A stretch of DNA of 64,000 bases from Mycobacterium sp. IS-836 (GTDB lineage Bacteria > Actinomycetota > Actinomycetes > Mycobacteriales > Mycobacteriaceae), in NCBI RefSeq assembly GCF_001954275.1, contig NZ_MBEU01000075.1, positions 1-64,000 on the forward strand. The letters are read 5' to 3'. Shown piece by piece: positions 8,437-16,851 of the stretch (the stretch's first letter is position 1; each line of letters begins with the position of its first letter). The position numbers and the translations under genes were made by a program. The notes below the pieces were generated by a model. The model did not search any database and was not told the origin of the DNA. It saw nothing but the letters and a program-made list of their open reading frames with translations.

Positions 8437-9209
8437 GTTTCCCGTACTTTATTTCTCCCGAGCAGGCGATGCGCGAGCGCAGCGAGCTCGCGCGCAAGGG
8501 CATCGCGCGGGGCAAAAGCGTGGTGGCGCTTGCCTACTCGGACGGTGTGCTCTTCGTCGCGGAGAACCCGTCGCGGTCCCTGCAGAAGATCAGCGAGCTT
8601 TACGACCGCGTCGGCTTTGCGGCCGCGGGCAAGTTCAACGAGTTCGACAACCTGCGCCGCGGCGGGATTCAGTTCGCGGACACCCGGGGCTACGCCTACG
8701 ACCGCCGTGACGTCACCGGCCGGCAGCTGGCCAACGTCTACGCGCAGACGCTGGGCACGATCTTCACCGAGCAGGCCAAGCCGTATGAGGTCGAGTTGTG
8801 CGTCGCCGAGGTCGCGCACTACGGCGAGACGAAACCACCTGAGCTGTATCGGATTACCTACGACGGGTCGATCGCCGACGAGCCGCATTTCGTCGTGATG
8901 GGCGGCACCACCGAGCCGATCGCCAACGCGCTCAAGGAGTCCTACGCTGAGAACGCCGACCTGCACGACGCTTTGCACATCGCGGTGGACGCGCTGCGGG
9001 CCGGCAGCCCCGACGGCTCGAACGGCGATCAGGCCACCCTCGAAGTGGCCAGCCTGGAGGCCGCCATCCTGGACGCCAACCGGCCGCGTCGCGCATTTCG
9101 CCGCCTTGGGCGCTCCACCCTGGAACGCCTGCTCGACCAGACCGGTTCGAAGGGCACGAAATCCGACTCGAAATCCGACTCGAAATCCGACGACGAATCC
9201 GACGACTGA
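8433..9209 (+). CDS. prcA: 20S proteasome alpha subunit PrcA
   Basis: PrcA forms the outer gating rings that bind Mpa through its GQYL tail. The product is 258 aa and starts with the conserved SFPYFISPEQAMRERSELAR gate segment. The core is typical (GKSVVALAYSDGVLFVAENP, KFNEFDNLRRGGIQFADTRG). The C-terminus carries an acidic low-complexity tail made of KSDS repeats, encoded by a 12-bp tandem repeat (9157-9192), making it about ten residues longer than the M. tuberculosis subunit as I recall it. The GTG start overlaps the prcB stop. pafA follows after 67 bases. Confidence 0.97.
   Translation: MSFPYFISPEQAMRERSELARKGIARGKSVVALAYSDGVLFVAENPSRSLQKISELYDRVGFAAAGKFNEFDNLRRGGIQFADTRGYAYDRRDVTGRQLANVYAQTLGTIFTEQAKPYEVELCVAEVAHYGETKPPELYRITYDGSIADEPHFVVMGGTTEPIANALKESYAENADLHDALHIAVDALRAGSPDGSNGDQATLEVASLEAAILDANRPRRAFRRLGRSTLERLLDQTGSKGTKSDSKSDSKSDDESDD
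9157..9192. repeat. 12-bp tandem repeat at the prcA 3' end
   Basis: Three copies of CGAAATCCGACT (last base varies) encode KSDSKSDSKSD in the exposed C-terminal tail of PrcA. Confidence 0.85.
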
Positions 9210-9276
9210 CGCCCGATAACATCCGTGGGCGCGGCATGCTCACGGTCGCGGTCTGAGAACCAGTACCCTCAATTGT

Positions 9277-10635
9277 GTGCAGCGTCGAATTATGGGCATC
9301 GAGACCGAGTTCGGTGTCACCTGCACGTTCCACGGCCACCGGCGGCTGAGCCCGGACGAGGTCGCCCGTTATTTGTTCCGCCGCGTCGTGTCCTGGGGCC
9401 GCAGCTCGAACGTTTTCCTGCGCAACGGCGCGCGCCTGTACCTCGATGTCGGCAGCCATCCCGAGTACGCCACCGCCGAATGCGACAGCCTGGTCCAGCT
9501 GGTCACGCACGACCGGGCCGGCGAATGGGTGCTGGAAGACCTGCTGGTCGACGCCGAGCAGCGGCTCGCCGATGAGGGCATCGGCGGCGACATCTACCTG
9601 TTCAAGAACAACACCGATTCGGCGGGCAACTCCTACGGCTGCCACGAGAACTACCTGATCGTGCGGGCCGGCGAGTTCTCCCGGATCTCCGACGTGCTGC
9701 TGCCCTTCCTGGTCACCCGCCAGCTCATCTGCGGGGCGGGCAAGGTGCTGCAGACCCCCAAGGCCGCAACGTTCTGCTTGAGCCAGCGCGCCGAGCACAT
9801 CTGGGAGGGCGTCTCGTCGGCCACCACCCGCAGCCGCCCGATCATCAACACCCGCGACGAGCCGCACGCCGACGCCGAGAAGTACCGTCGGCTGCACGTC
9901 ATCGTCGGCGACTCCAACATGTGCGAGACCACCACCATGCTCAAGGTCGGCACCGCGGCGCTGGTGCTGGAGATGATCGAAGCCGGTGTCCCGTTCCGCG
10001 ATTTCTCGCTGGACAACCCGATCCGCGCCATCCGCGAGGTCAGCCACGACATCACCGGCCGCCGGCCGGTGCGGCTGGCGGGCGGGCGTCAGGCCAGCGC
10101 GCTGGACATCCAGCGGGAGTACTACAGCCGCGCCGTCGAGCATCTGCAGGTCCGCGAACCCAACGCGCAGATCGAACAGGTCGTCGACCTGTGGGGCCGC
10201 CAGCTCGACGCCGTCGAGAGCCAGGACTTCGCGAAGGTGGACACCGAGATCGACTGGGTCATCAAGCGCAAGCTGTTCCAGCGCTACCAGGACCGCTACG
10301 ACATGGAGCTGTCCGACCCGAAGATCGCCCAGCTGGATCTGGCCTACCACGACATCAAGAGGGGCCGTGGCGTCTTTGACCTGCTGCAGCGCAAGGGCCT
10401 GGCCGCGCGCGTCACCACCGACGAGGACATCGCGGAAGCCGTCGACCAGCCGCCGCAGACCACCCGCGCGCGGCTGCGCGGCGAATTCATCAGCGCCGCG
10501 CAGGCCGCGGGCCGCGACTTCACCGTCGACTGGGTACACCTCAAACTGAACGACCAGGCCCAGCGCACCGTGCTGTGCAAAGACCCGTTCCGGGCCGTCG
10601 ACGAGCGGGTCAAGCGGCTGATCGCCAGCATGTAG
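9277..10635 (+). CDS. pafA: PafA, Pup--protein ligase
   Basis: PafA uses ATP to join deamidated Pup through its C-terminal glutamate to substrate lysines. The GTG at 9277 gives 452 aa, the family length, beginning QRRIMGIETEFGVT; the conserved Glu in GIETEFG is a metal/ATP ligand. Further motifs are NGARLYLDVGSHPEYATAEC, FKNNTDSAGNSYGCHENYL and IINTRDEPHADAEKYRRLH, which also show its common origin with Dop. It lies only 67 bases after prcA, whereas in H37Rv a block of PE/PPE and IS-related genes separates prcA from pafA (recalled). Confidence 0.98.
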   Translation: MQRRIMGIETEFGVTCTFHGHRRLSPDEVARYLFRRVVSWGRSSNVFLRNGARLYLDVGSHPEYATAECDSLVQLVTHDRAGEWVLEDLLVDAEQRLADEGIGGDIYLFKNNTDSAGNSYGCHENYLIVRAGEFSRISDVLLPFLVTRQLICGAGKVLQTPKAATFCLSQRAEHIWEGVSSATTRSRPIINTRDEPHADAEKYRRLHVIVGDSNMCETTTMLKVGTAALVLEMIEAGVPFRDFSLDNPIRAIREVSHDITGRRPVRLAGGRQASALDIQREYYSRAVEHLQVREPNAQIEQVVDLWGRQLDAVESQDFAKVDTEIDWVIKRKLFQRYQDRYDMELSDPKIAQLDLAYHDIKRGRGVFDLLQRKGLAARVTTDEDIAEAVDQPPQTTRARLRGEFISAAQAAGRDFTVDWVHLKLNDQAQRTVLCKDPFRAVDERVKRLIASM

Positions 10636-10677
10636 GCGCGGAAACGCTGGGCAACCAACCCCTTTAGGCTGGTGCAA

Positions 10678-11676
10678 ATGGCGACCTCGAAAGTCGAACG
10701 GTTGGTAAACCTCGTCATCGCCTTGCTGTCCACCCGGGGCTACGTCACCGCCGACAAGATCCGCTCCAGCGTGGCGGGCTACTCGGATAGCCCCAGCGCG
10801 GAGGCGTTCTCGCGGATGTTCGAGCGCGACAAGAACGAGTTGCGCGACCTCGGCATCCCCCTCGAAGTCGGCAGGGTTTCGGCGCTGGACCCCACCGAGG
10901 GCTATCGGATCAACCGCGACGCCTACGCGCTGCCGCCCGTCGAGCTCACGTCGGACGAGGCGGCCGCGGTGGCCGTCGCCACCCAGCTGTGGGAGTCGCC
11001 CGAGCTGATCACCGCGACCCAGGGCGCGCTGCTGAAGCTGCGCGCCGCCGGCGTGGACGTCGACCCCTCGGACGAAGGAGCGCCGGTGGCCATCGCCTCC
11101 CCGCCCGGGGTGCCGGGCCTGCGCGGGTCGGAGGATGTCCTCGGAATCCTGTTGTCGGCCATCGATTCTCGCCAGGCGGTGCAGTTTCCGCACCGGCCGT
11201 CGCGGGCCGAGCCGTTCACCACGCGCACCGTCGAGCCGTGGGGCGTGGTCACCGAGAAGGGCCGCTGGTATCTCGTGGGCCACGACCGCGACCGCGACGC
11301 CACTCGCACCTTCCGGCTTTCGCGCATCGGCGCGGAGGTCGTTCCGATCGGTCCCGCCGGCGCGGTCACCGTGCCCGACGACGTCGACCTGCGCAAGATC
11401 GTGGCCCGGATCGTCGCCGAAACGCCGACGGGCGGGCAGGCGCGGGTGTGGGTCGCCGACGGGCGGGCCACCGCGCTGCGCCGGGCCGGACGGTCCACCG
11501 GTGAGCGCCAACTGGGCGGCCGCGACGGCGAGGTGCTCGAATTCGACATCGGCTGGGGCGACCGGCTGGCGCGCGACATCGCCGGCTACGGCGCCGACGC
11601 CGTCGTGCTCGAGCCGCAGTCGCTGCGCGACGATGTGCTGGACCGGTTGCGCGCCCAGGCGGGGGTTGAGGCCTGA
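10678..11676 (+). CDS. pafB: PafB, WYL-domain transcriptional regulator
   Basis: PafB works with PafC as the LexA/RecA-independent activator of the DNA-damage response. The ATG at 10678 (MATSKVERLVNLVIALLSTR) gives 332 aa, as in M. tuberculosis; a GTG two codons earlier is possible. The protein has an N-terminal winged helix-turn-helix (RMFERDKNELRDLGIPLEV), a middle WYL domain (VEPWGVVTEKGRWYLVGHDR) and a C-terminal WCX domain. Stop and pafC start overlap (TGATG, 11674-11678). Confidence 0.96.
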   Translation: MATSKVERLVNLVIALLSTRGYVTADKIRSSVAGYSDSPSAEAFSRMFERDKNELRDLGIPLEVGRVSALDPTEGYRINRDAYALPPVELTSDEAAAVAVATQLWESPELITATQGALLKLRAAGVDVDPSDEGAPVAIASPPGVPGLRGSEDVLGILLSAIDSRQAVQFPHRPSRAEPFTTRTVEPWGVVTEKGRWYLVGHDRDRDATRTFRLSRIGAEVVPIGPAGAVTVPDDVDLRKIVARIVAETPTGGQARVWVADGRATALRRAGRSTGERQLGGRDGEVLEFDIGWGDRLARDIAGYGADAVVLEPQSLRDDVLDRLRAQAGVEA

Positions 11677-12650
11677 TGACCCCGGTGTCCACCCGCCTGG
11701 TCCGGCTGCTGAACATGGTGCCGTATTTCCAGGCCAACCCACGGGTCACCCGCGCCAAGGCCGCCGCCGACCTCGGGGTGTCCGCCAAGCAGCTCGAGGA
11801 GGACCTCAACCAGCTGTGGATGTGCGGTCTTCCCGGCTACTACCCGGGTGATCTCATCGATTTCGAGTTCTCCGGAGACAAGATCGAGGTGACGTTCTCG
11901 GCGGGTATCGACCGGCCGCTGAAGCTCACCTCGCCCGAGGCCACCGGCCTGCTGGTGGCGCTGCGGGCGCTGGCCGACATTCCGGGCGTGGTCGATCCGG
12001 AAGCCGCGCGCAGCGCCATCGCGAAGATCGAGGCAGCGGCGGGCGCCGTCGGGCACGACGCCACGGGTATTGCGGCGGCGGTTGATGAGCAGGCACCGGT
12101 CGAGAGCCGGGCTGCGGCCGCGGTCCGCGCGGCGGTGCAGTACAAACACGCGCTGGCCATCGACTACTACGCCGCGTCGCACGACACCTTGACGAGCCGG
12201 ATCGTCGACCCGATCCGGGTGCTGTTGATCGGCGGTCAGAGCTACCTGGAGGCCTGGTCGCGGGACGCGGAGGGGGTCCGGCTGTTCCGCTTCGACCGGA
12301 TCGTGGAGGCCACCGAGCTGGGCGAGCCGGCCGCCGCGCCGGAGTCGGCGCTGCACGCACCGCCGGACACGTCCCTGTTCGACGGCGATCCGTCGCTGCC
12401 GTCGGCCACGCTGCGGGTGGCGCCCTCGGCGTCCTGGATGCTCGAGTACTACCCGATGCGCGACGTGCGCGAGTTGCCCGACGGGTCGTGCGAGGCGGTC
12501 ATGACCTACGCCTCCGAGGACTGGATGACGCGCCTGGTGCTGGGCTTCGGTTCGGCCGTGCGGGTGCTCGCTCCCGCGTCGCTTGCGCAGCGGGTACAGG
12601 ATTCCGCGGCCGCGGCGCTGGAGTCCTATCAGGTCGCGGCCCAGGGGTGA
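11676..12650 (+). CDS. pafC: PafC, WYL-domain transcriptional regulator
   Basis: The 324-aa partner of PafB has the same architecture: N-terminal HTH (YFQANPRVTRAKAAADLGVS), WYL domain around residues 170-210 (SRIVDPIRVLLIGGQSYLEA) and a C-terminal WCX domain. It overlaps pafB by one base, so the two subunits are made from one message. It is followed by 90 bases and then tatA. Confidence 0.95.
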   Translation: MTPVSTRLVRLLNMVPYFQANPRVTRAKAAADLGVSAKQLEEDLNQLWMCGLPGYYPGDLIDFEFSGDKIEVTFSAGIDRPLKLTSPEATGLLVALRALADIPGVVDPEAARSAIAKIEAAAGAVGHDATGIAAAVDEQAPVESRAAAAVRAAVQYKHALAIDYYAASHDTLTSRIVDPIRVLLIGGQSYLEAWSRDAEGVRLFRFDRIVEATELGEPAAAPESALHAPPDTSLFDGDPSLPSATLRVAPSASWMLEYYPMRDVRELPDGSCEAVMTYASEDWMTRLVLGFGSAVRVLAPASLAQRVQDSAAAALESYQVAAQG

Positions 12651-12727
12651 AGCGGAGCGGGACCCGCCCGGCGCGGCGCGGGGAAACCGGCAGTTCTCGC
12701 TCCTGCGGTAGCATCGGGTGGACGTCT

Positions 12728-12732
12728 GGAGG
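12728..12732 (+). promoter_or_regulatory. Ribosome-binding site of tatA
   Basis: GGAGG lies 8 bases before the GTG at 12741 and supports that start. A TAGCAT about 20 bases upstream (12709-12714) could be a -10 element, so tatA may have its own promoter apart from pafBC. Confidence 0.55.
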
Positions 12733-12740
12733 TAATCAAA

Positions 12741-13019
12741 GTGGGCAGTCTTAGTCCGTGGCACTGGGCGATCCTCGCTGTCGTAGTGGTCCTGCTCTTC
12801 GGTGCCAAGAAGCTCCCCGATGCGGCGCGCTCGCTGGGTAAGTCGATGCGCATCTTCAAGTCCGAGATGCGGGAAATGCAGACGGAGAACAAAGACCAAA
12901 CGCCGTCCCTGCAAACCCCGTCGGAGACCCCCGCGGTGAACCCCCAGCCCGTGCAGTCGGAGCGGGTCGACCCGCCGAAGGCGAGCGAGCAGGGCCACCA
13001 CGAAGCGCGCCCCGCGTAG
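12741..13019 (+). CDS. tatA: TatA, Sec-independent translocase subunit
   Basis: TatA oligomerises to form the passage for folded proteins in twin-arginine export. The 92-aa protein has the standard layout: a short N-terminus, one membrane helix (WHWAILAVVVVLLFGAKKLP), the FGAKKLPD hinge, an amphipathic helix (ARSLGKSMRIFKSEM) and a long Pro/Gln-rich tail. The GTG start follows a good Shine-Dalgarno sequence. It precedes tatC by 55 bases. Confidence 0.96.
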   Translation: MGSLSPWHWAILAVVVVLLFGAKKLPDAARSLGKSMRIFKSEMREMQTENKDQTPSLQTPSETPAVNPQPVQSERVDPPKASEQGHHEARPA

Positions 13020-13074
13020 CCCGGCGTAGTCGCGGTTAGCCGTCGCGGTGCCCGAGCGCCACTGACCGAGCGTC

Positions 13075-14031
13075 GTGAAACTTTTCAAGACTTCAGCGCG
13101 CACCGCTGCCTTGCTGAAGCGGCTCAACCCTCGTTACCGGCGCAGCCGTACCAACCCCGACGCGACCATGTCGCTGGTCGATCACCTGACCGAGCTGCGC
13201 ACAAGGTTGTTGATCGCCTTGGCCGCGATCCTGATCACCACGATTTTCGGGTTCGTCTGGTACTCGCATTCGATCTTCGGGCTCGAGAGCCTCGGCGAGT
13301 GGTTGCGCCATCCCTACTGTTCGCTGCCGCAGTCGGCGCGCGCCGAGATCAGTCCTAACGGACAGTGCCGCCTGCTGGCCACCGCGCCGTTCGACCAATT
13401 CATGCTGCGGCTCAAGGTCGGGATGACGGCCGGGATCGTGCTGGCCTGCCCGGTGTGGTTGTACGAGCTTTGGGCGTTCATCACCCCGGGGCTCTATCAG
13501 CGGGAGCGCCGCTTCGCGATCGCGTTCGTGATCCCGGCCGCGGTGCTGTTCATCGGCGGTGCGGTGCTGGCCTACTTCGTGCTGTCCAAGGCGCTGGGCT
13601 TCCTGTTGACCGTGGGCAGCGACGTGCAGGTGACCGCGCTGTCCGGGGACCGCTATTTCGGCTTCCTGATCAACCTGCTGATCGTGTTCGGCGTCAGCTT
13701 CGAGTTCCCGCTGCTGATCGTGATGCTGAACATGGCGGGGCTGCTGACCTACCAGCGGCTCAAGTCGTGGCGGCGCGGCCTGATCTTCGCGATGTTTGTG
13801 TTCGCGGCGGTGTTCACGCCCGGTTCCGATCCGTTTTCGATGACGGCGCTGGGGGTGGCGCTGTCGGTCCTGCTGGAGTTCGCCATCCAGATCGCCCGCC
13901 TGCACGACAAGCGGAAGGCCAAGCGCGAAGCGCAGGCGGAGATCCCCGACGACGAAGCGTCGGTCCTCGAGGAGCCCGAGCCCATACCCGAGCCGTCGTT
14001 CACCGCCGGGCAGCATGACGACGTCACTTAG
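13075..14031 (+). CDS. tatC: TatC, Sec-independent translocase subunit
   Basis: TatC is the receptor for twin-arginine signal peptides. The 318-aa protein has six membrane segments and the family signature motifs: SLVDHLTELRTRLL at the N-terminus and LCxxP.W..ELWAFITPGLY in the first cytoplasmic region. The C-terminal tail is acidic and proline-rich. The GTG at 13075 gives about seven residues more than the M. tuberculosis protein before the LKRLNPRYRRSR basic stretch, so the start is slightly uncertain. helY starts 6 bases after the stop. Confidence 0.95.
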   Translation: MKLFKTSARTAALLKRLNPRYRRSRTNPDATMSLVDHLTELRTRLLIALAAILITTIFGFVWYSHSIFGLESLGEWLRHPYCSLPQSARAEISPNGQCRLLATAPFDQFMLRLKVGMTAGIVLACPVWLYELWAFITPGLYQRERRFAIAFVIPAAVLFIGGAVLAYFVLSKALGFLLTVGSDVQVTALSGDRYFGFLINLLIVFGVSFEFPLLIVMLNMAGLLTYQRLKSWRRGLIFAMFVFAAVFTPGSDPFSMTALGVALSVLLEFAIQIARLHDKRKAKREAQAEIPDDEASVLEEPEPIPEPSFTAGQHDDVT

Positions 14032-14037
14032 GCCCGC

Positions 14038-16800
14038 GTGACCGAGCTGGCCGAGCTGACCCGGTTCAGCGCGGAGCTGCCTTTTCCGCTCGACGACTTT
14101 CAGCAGCGGGCGTGTGCGGCGCTGGAGCGGGGTCACGGCGTGCTGGTCTGCGCGCCGACCGGGGCCGGCAAGACGGTCGTCGGCGAATTCGCCGTGCACC
14201 TGGCGCTGGCGGCCGGTGGGAAGTGCTTCTACACCACGCCGCTGAAGGCCCTGAGCAACCAGAAGCACACCGACCTGACGCTGCGCTACGGCCGCGACCG
14301 GATCGGGTTGCTCACCGGCGACCTGTCGGTGAACGCCGACGCGCCCGTGGTGGTGATGACCACCGAGGTGCTGCGCAATATGCTCTACGCCGATTCGCCC
14401 GCGCTGCAAGGACTTTCGTACGTAGTGATGGACGAGGTGCATTTCCTCGCCGACCGGATGCGGGGCCCGGTGTGGGAGGAAGTGATCCTGCACCTGCCCG
14501 ACGAGGTGCGAGTGGTCAGCCTGTCGGCGACGGTGAGCAACGCCGAGGAATTCGGCGGCTGGATCCAGACGGTGCGCGGCGACACGACGGTGGTCGTCGA
14601 CGAGCACCGGCCGGTTCCGCTGTGGCAGCACGTGCTGGTGGGCAAGCGCCTGCTGGACCTGTTCGACTACGAAAACGAGAAGCCGGCCACGGATCGTCAG
14701 CCGCGGGTCAATCCCGAATTGCTGCGGCACATCGCGCATCGCCGCGAGGCCGACCGGATGTCGGACTGGCAGCCGCGCCGGGGATCTGGACGGTCGGGAC
14801 GCGCCGGCCCGGGCCGGCCGCGCTTCTACCGCCCGCCGTCGCGGCCGGACGTGATCGCAACCCTGGATTCCGAGGGCTTGTTGCCGGCGATCACCTTCGT
14901 GTTCTCCCGGGCGGGTTGTGACGCCGCGGTCCAGCAGTGTCTGCGCTCGCCGCTGCGGCTGACCACTGAGGAGGAGCGCGCGCAGATCGCGGAGGTGATC
15001 GAGCACCGGTGCGGGGATCTCGCCGACTCCGACCTGGCGGTGCTGGGCTACTACGAATGGCGCGAAGGGTTGCTGCGCGGGCTGGCGGCCCACCACGCCG
15101 GGATGTTGCCGGCCTTCCGGCATACCGTCGAGGAGCTGTTCACCGCCGGCTTGGTCAAGGCGGTGTTCGCCACCGAAACCCTGGCGCTCGGCATCAACAT
15201 GCCCGCCCGCACGGTGGTCCTCGAGCGCCTGGTGAAGTTCAACGGCGAGCAGCACGTGCCCCTGACGCCGGGGGAGTACACGCAGTTGACCGGGCGCGCC
15301 GGCCGGCGTGGCATCGACGTCGAGGGTCACGCGGTGGTGCTGTGGCATCCCGCGGAGGAAACCACCGAGCCGTCCGCGGTGGCCGGCCTGGCGTCGACCC
15401 GAACGTTCCCGCTGCGCAGCTCGTTTGCGCCGTCGTACAACATGACGATCAACCTGGTCCAGCACATGGGCCCCGAGCAGGCGCACCAGCTGCTGGAGCA
15501 GTCGTTCGCCCAATATCAGGCCGACCGGTCCGTCGTCGGCGTGGTGCGCGGCATCGAACGCGGGCGCCAGCTGCTCGGCGAGATCGCCGCCGAGCTGGGC
15601 GGGGCGGATGCGCCGATCTTCGAATACGCCCGGCTGCGTGCCCGGATTTCCGAGCTGGAGCGCGCGCAGTCGCGCGCATCGCGGTTGCAACGACGGCAGG
15701 CGGCCAGCGACGCGCTGGCCGCGCTGCGCCGCGGGGACATCATCAGCATCACCCACGGCCGGCGCGGGGGACTGGCGGTGGTGCTGGAGTCGGCCCGCGA
15801 CAGCTCCGACCCGCGGCCGTTGGTGCTCACCGAACACCGGTGGGCCGGGCGCATTTCGTCGGCGGACTATTCGGGTGCCTCGGCGCCGGTCGGTTCAATG
15901 CCGCTGCCCAAGCGTGTCGAACACCGGCAGCCCAGGGTCAGGCGCGATCTCGCGTCGGCCCTGCGATCCGCCGCCGCTGGCCTGGACGTCCCGACGAAGC
16001 GCCGTGGCGACGCGGACGGCAGCGCGTTTCACGACCCGGAACTCGCATCGTTGCGGGAGCAACTGCGCCGCCACCCCGCCCACAACAGCGCCGGCCGGGA
16101 GGAGCGGATGCGTCAGGCCGAGCGCTACCTGCGCATCGAACGCGACAACGCCCAGTTGGAGAAAAAGGTTGCCGCAGCGACCAATTCGCTGGCCCGGACC
16201 TTCGACCGGATCGTCGGTCTGCTCACCGAGCGTGCGTTCATCCAAGGCCCGGCGACCGATCCGCGCGTCACCGACGACGGCCGGTTGCTGGCCCGGATCT
16301 ACAGCGAGAGCGATCTGTTGGTCGCCGAATGCCTGCGCACCGGAGCATGGGCGGAGTTGAAACCTGCCGAGTTGGCGGCGGTGGTCTCGGCGGTGCTCTA
16401 CGAGAGCCGCGGCGGCGACGGCCCCGGCGGCCCGTTTGCCGCCGAGGCGCCCACATCGCGATTGCGGCAGGCGCTGAATCAGACGTCGAAGCTGTCGCTC
16501 GCGCTGCGCGCGGACGAGCAGACTCACCGGATCGGCCCGAGCCGTGAACCCGACGACGGCTTTGTCACCGTCGTTTATCGCTGGGCGCGTACCGGCGATC
16601 TGGCCGCGGCGCTGGCCGCCGCCGATCCGTCGGGCACCGGTTCGCCGTTGTTGGCGGGCGATTTTGTACGGTGGTGCCGCCAGGTGCTCGACCTGTTGGA
16701 CCAGGTCCGCAACGCCGCCCCGGATGCCGAGCTGCGGGCAACCGCCAAGCGCGCTATCAATGAGGTTCGGCGCGGCGTCGTCGCAGTTGACGCCGGGTAG
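14038..16800 (+). CDS. helY: HelY, Ski2/Mtr4-like DExH helicase
   Basis: HelY is an ATP-dependent superfamily 2 helicase related to eukaryotic Ski2/Mtr4. The 920-aa product shows motif I CAPTGAGKT (about residue 40), motif Ia TPLKALSNQK, a DEVH box (VMDEVHFLADRMRG), motif III SLSATVSN, motif V TETLALGINMPART and motif VI QLTGRAGRRGID. The C-terminal third matches the DSHCT region with an Arg/Ala-rich coiled stretch (LERAQSRASRLQRRQAAS). GTG start at 14038, 6 bases after tatC, suggests one transcript with tatAC. The cellular RNA or DNA target is not known. Confidence 0.95.
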   Translation: MTELAELTRFSAELPFPLDDFQQRACAALERGHGVLVCAPTGAGKTVVGEFAVHLALAAGGKCFYTTPLKALSNQKHTDLTLRYGRDRIGLLTGDLSVNADAPVVVMTTEVLRNMLYADSPALQGLSYVVMDEVHFLADRMRGPVWEEVILHLPDEVRVVSLSATVSNAEEFGGWIQTVRGDTTVVVDEHRPVPLWQHVLVGKRLLDLFDYENEKPATDRQPRVNPELLRHIAHRREADRMSDWQPRRGSGRSGRAGPGRPRFYRPPSRPDVIATLDSEGLLPAITFVFSRAGCDAAVQQCLRSPLRLTTEEERAQIAEVIEHRCGDLADSDLAVLGYYEWREGLLRGLAAHHAGMLPAFRHTVEELFTAGLVKAVFATETLALGINMPARTVVLERLVKFNGEQHVPLTPGEYTQLTGRAGRRGIDVEGHAVVLWHPAEETTEPSAVAGLASTRTFPLRSSFAPSYNMTINLVQHMGPEQAHQLLEQSFAQYQADRSVVGVVRGIERGRQLLGEIAAELGGADAPIFEYARLRARISELERAQSRASRLQRRQAASDALAALRRGDIISITHGRRGGLAVVLESARDSSDPRPLVLTEHRWAGRISSADYSGASAPVGSMPLPKRVEHRQPRVRRDLASALRSAAAGLDVPTKRRGDADGSAFHDPELASLREQLRRHPAHNSAGREERMRQAERYLRIERDNAQLEKKVAAATNSLARTFDRIVGLLTERAFIQGPATDPRVTDDGRLLARIYSESDLLVAECLRTGAWAELKPAELAAVVSAVLYESRGGDGPGGPFAAEAPTSRLRQALNQTSKLSLALRADEQTHRIGPSREPDDGFVTVVYRWARTGDLAAALAAADPSGTGSPLLAGDFVRWCRQVLDLLDQVRNAAPDAELRATAKRAINEVRRGVVAVDAG

Positions 16801-16851
16801 GCTGAGCCCGAGCTACGGTGGCAGCCAAAGACCAAGAGGCGAGGAGACACG

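Noticed and set aside
9210..9276. Insertion-sequence scar between prcA and pafA
   Set aside because: No inverted repeats, target duplication or transposase remnant is visible in the 67 bases.
8932..11742. Very long open frame on the minus strand across prcA, pafA and pafB
   Set aside because: It lies antisense to well-supported genes with exact family lengths and motifs; its product is Arg/Gly/His-rich without any recognisable motif, which is typical of a mirror frame in GC-rich DNA. The same applies to 13093-15837 on the minus strand and 3531-5243 on the plus strand.
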